This document shows positions 62,626 to 64,000 of a DNA stretch of 64,000 bases, piece by piece (position 1 is the first letter of the stretch; every line of letters begins with the position of its first letter). The translations under genes were made by a program, and so were the position numbers. The notes below the pieces were generated by a model. The model did no database searches. It was given only the letters and a program-made list of their open reading frames with translations, and was not told the origin of the DNA. The DNA comes from Amycolatopsis sp. NBC_01480 (GTDB taxonomy: Bacteria; Actinomycetota; Actinomycetes; Mycobacteriales; Pseudonocardiaceae), in assembly GCF_036227205.1 (NCBI RefSeq), contig NZ_CP109442.1, forward strand, positions 9,176,001 to 9,240,000, written 5' to 3'.

Positions 62626-64000
62626 TCAGGATTTCGGTGGCACCGAGCGTGCCTCGAAAACCTGGGACAGGCGATCCTGCAGCCGCGCGTGCCGGAACTG
62701 GTAGACCGCGCCGGACTGCCGCAGCACCCCGCGCTGGTAGGCGTCGTCGAGGAAGGCCATCACGGCCCACGGCAGCCGCCCGGTCAGCGGCAGCCACAAC
62801 CGGGCGAAGACCACCCACTGGCCCCAGGCGGTGAAGCTGAGCGCGTACCCGAGCCCGCCGCCGATCCCGCTGGCCAGCCCGACGATCAGCGCGTTGTCGA
62901 GCCCGAACACGAACGGCCCCAAGTACCCCTCCGCGAGCCCGATCACGGAGAACATCCCGAACCCGACCGCGAGGCCGAACACCGGCACCCACAGCAGCAG
63001 CTGGAACACGACGGTCGTGCGGTTGGTGTGCAGCAGGCCCGCCGGGCTCGCCGCGGAGCCGATGTCCAGCGGCGACTCGAGCCAGGACACGAACCCGAAC
63101 ACCAGCCCCGCCGCGAGCCCGAACACCGGCCCGGACACCAGGCCGTCGATCAGGCCGCTCACCAGCCCGTCGCCGAAATCGAAGAAGAGCCCGTTCAGCA
63201 GCCCGGTGACCAGGCCGTCGCCGAAGCCGAAGAGCAGCCCGCCCAACAGCCCGGCGGTGAACCGGGGCAGGAACCTGGCCCGGACGTCGCCGGTCCCGCG
63301 CAGCAGCCGCATGCGCACCCGCGACGGCTCGATGGCCAGCCGGCCGGACACCACCAGGATCCCGTGCACCAGCGCGAAAGCCGGCCCGACGATGAACCCG
63401 TTCACCAGGCCGGACAGCAGGCCGCCCGCGACGCCGTCCAGCAGTCCGTCCACAAGGGAGTCCACCAGCCCGATCGCCAGCGCGGCCACGATCCCGACCG
63501 CCAGCACCCGCGACGAACGGCGCAGCGTGCTGTTCAGCTGCCACCACGCGAGGTCCCGCGTGCCGAGCCGGTCGAGGTGGGTGGCGAGGTAGCCCAGCCA
63601 GTGCTGGACGCGGTCCAGCTCCCACCGCCGGCGCTGCCCGGTCGGCCGGTTGTCGGGCTGGTAGCGGTAAACCGTGGGGATGAAGCTGTCGAGCAGGTGG
63701 TCCTCGATCGCCTCCGGGGTGGCGAACCGCGCGGTGTCCAGCAGCTCCGCCGGGTCGCGGCCGGGGGTGTTGCTGTAGCTGGTGCGGGCGAGCATGACCA
63801 TGAGCGGAGTGGTGAGCACGGCGCCGAGGTTGGCCCCGGCCGGGCTCGGCCGGTCCGCGCGCAGTTCGGCCAGCACGGGGTCCCACACCGTGCCGCCGGC
63901 GTCCTTGCGGGCGGTTCGCGGCAGATAGTTGACCACGTCGGTGCGGGTCAGGTCGGTCAGCTCGATCCCCGCCGCGGAGGTCAGCACGTCGGTGCCCGCG
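62626..64000 (-). CDS. NACHT-type STAND protein with membrane domain, C-terminal part (runs off the window)
   Basis: At least 457 aa seen; the frame is open past base 64000 and the P-loop lies outside. The visible N-terminal part has the winged-helix-like region common after NACHT domains in actinomycetes: GIELTDLTRTDVVNYLPRTA, AVLTTPLMVMLARTSYSNTP and ATPEAIEDHLLDSFIPTVY. The middle is a membrane region of glycine-spaced repeats, e.g. GLVDSLVDGLLDGVAGGLLSG, GFGDGLVTGLLNGLFFDFGD and GLVSGLIDGLVSG. It ends with FLDDAYQRGVLRQSGAVYQF and LQDRLSQVF, a typical effector end. STAND NTPases of this kind occur in defence and signalling. Confidence 0.7.
   Translation of the reverse strand, partial: AGTDVLTSAAGIELTDLTRTDVVNYLPRTARKDAGGTVWDPVLAELRADRPSPAGANLGAVLTTPLMVMLARTSYSNTPGRDPAELLDTARFATPEAIEDHLLDSFIPTVYRYQPDNRPTGQRRRWELDRVQHWLGYLATHLDRLGTRDLAWWQLNSTLRRSSRVLAVGIVAALAIGLVDSLVDGLLDGVAGGLLSGLVNGFIVGPAFALVHGILVVSGRLAIEPSRVRMRLLRGTGDVRARFLPRFTAGLLGGLLFGFGDGLVTGLLNGLFFDFGDGLVSGLIDGLVSGPVFGLAAGLVFGFVSWLESPLDIGSAASPAGLLHTNRTTVVFQLLLWVPVFGLAVGFGMFSVIGLAEGYLGPFVFGLDNALIVGLASGIGGGLGYALSFTAWGQWVVFARLWLPLTGRLPWAVMAFLDDAYQRGVLRQSGAVYQFRHARLQDRLSQVFEARSVPPKS

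Overview
The window is about 70% GC with dense, mostly GTG/ATG-started genes and strong GC-rich intergenic hairpins. A mycothiol-dependent-isomerase-type protein, a phosphatidylinositol mannoside locus (thrS, HIT protein, pgsA, acyltransferase, pimA), an SsgA-like protein, many Tat-exported enzymes and several ECF sigma factors point to a mycolic/sporulating-type actinobacterium of the order Pseudonocardiales. Amycolatopsis or a close relative is my best guess (inference, no search was run).

Layout. 0-7.4 kb: mycothiol-dependent protein, divergent XRE-cupin regulator and azlCD exporter, ArsR-type regulator, a Tat-exported berberine-bridge-type oxidoreductase and a second EF-G. 7.4-17 kb: XdhC-like protein, then the leftward thrS-HIT-(MarR)-pgsA-acyltransferase-pimA-LemA-like run that makes the PI/PIM core of the envelope, a nitroreductase and an exopolysaccharide-initiating sugar transferase. 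17.9-19.2 kb: tRNA-Val(CAC) facing left, an SsgA-like gene, then a tRNA-Gly/Cys/Val array. 19.2-23.8 kb: an eroded accessory stretch, a small CxxC protein, a DUF3500 protein, an SDR and a TetR regulator. 23.9-31.2 kb: a frameshifted membrane protein, a SigK-like ECF sigma factor, a Tat-exported ferritin-like protein, a two-subunit Tat-exported isoquinoline-oxidoreductase-type molybdoenzyme and a PucR regulator.

31.8-38 kb: a frameshifted quinone-oxidoreductase gene, a DUF4389 protein, small overlapping proteins of unknown role, an epimerase, a deletion scar joining a RidA fragment to an alpha/beta-hydrolase fragment, a class II aldolase and another XRE-cupin regulator. 38.2-44.3 kb: a 92-bp MITE-like element, secreted alpha-galactosidase with ricin lectin domain, streptogrisin-like protease, sulfite-oxidase-fold membrane molybdoenzyme, and a VOC/TetR divergent pair with a 40-bp operator. 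44.3-54.7 kb: nine leftward genes: lipoprotein, Ser/Thr kinase, a 657-aa membrane protein and a 529-aa protein of no recognised family (the best candidate for an undescribed system), then RHH antitoxin-like protein, DUF4097, DrrAB-type ABC exporter and a cytochrome P450. 54.9-61.7 kb: two separate ECF42-type sigma factor/YCII pairs, with a CebR-box-controlled GH12 cellulase, a small membrane protein and an epoxide hydrolase between them, and a frameshifted SDR. 61.7-64 kb: a D-cysteine desulfhydrase-family enzyme and the C-terminal part of a NACHT-type membrane protein running off the end.

Cross-cutting signals: a 46-bp palindromic element present twice at convergent gene ends; a short palindrome (TCCACAGTGGA and variants) recurring at least six times, including inside coding regions with otherwise rare codons; and three clean single-base frameshifts that are either pseudogenes or sequence errors.
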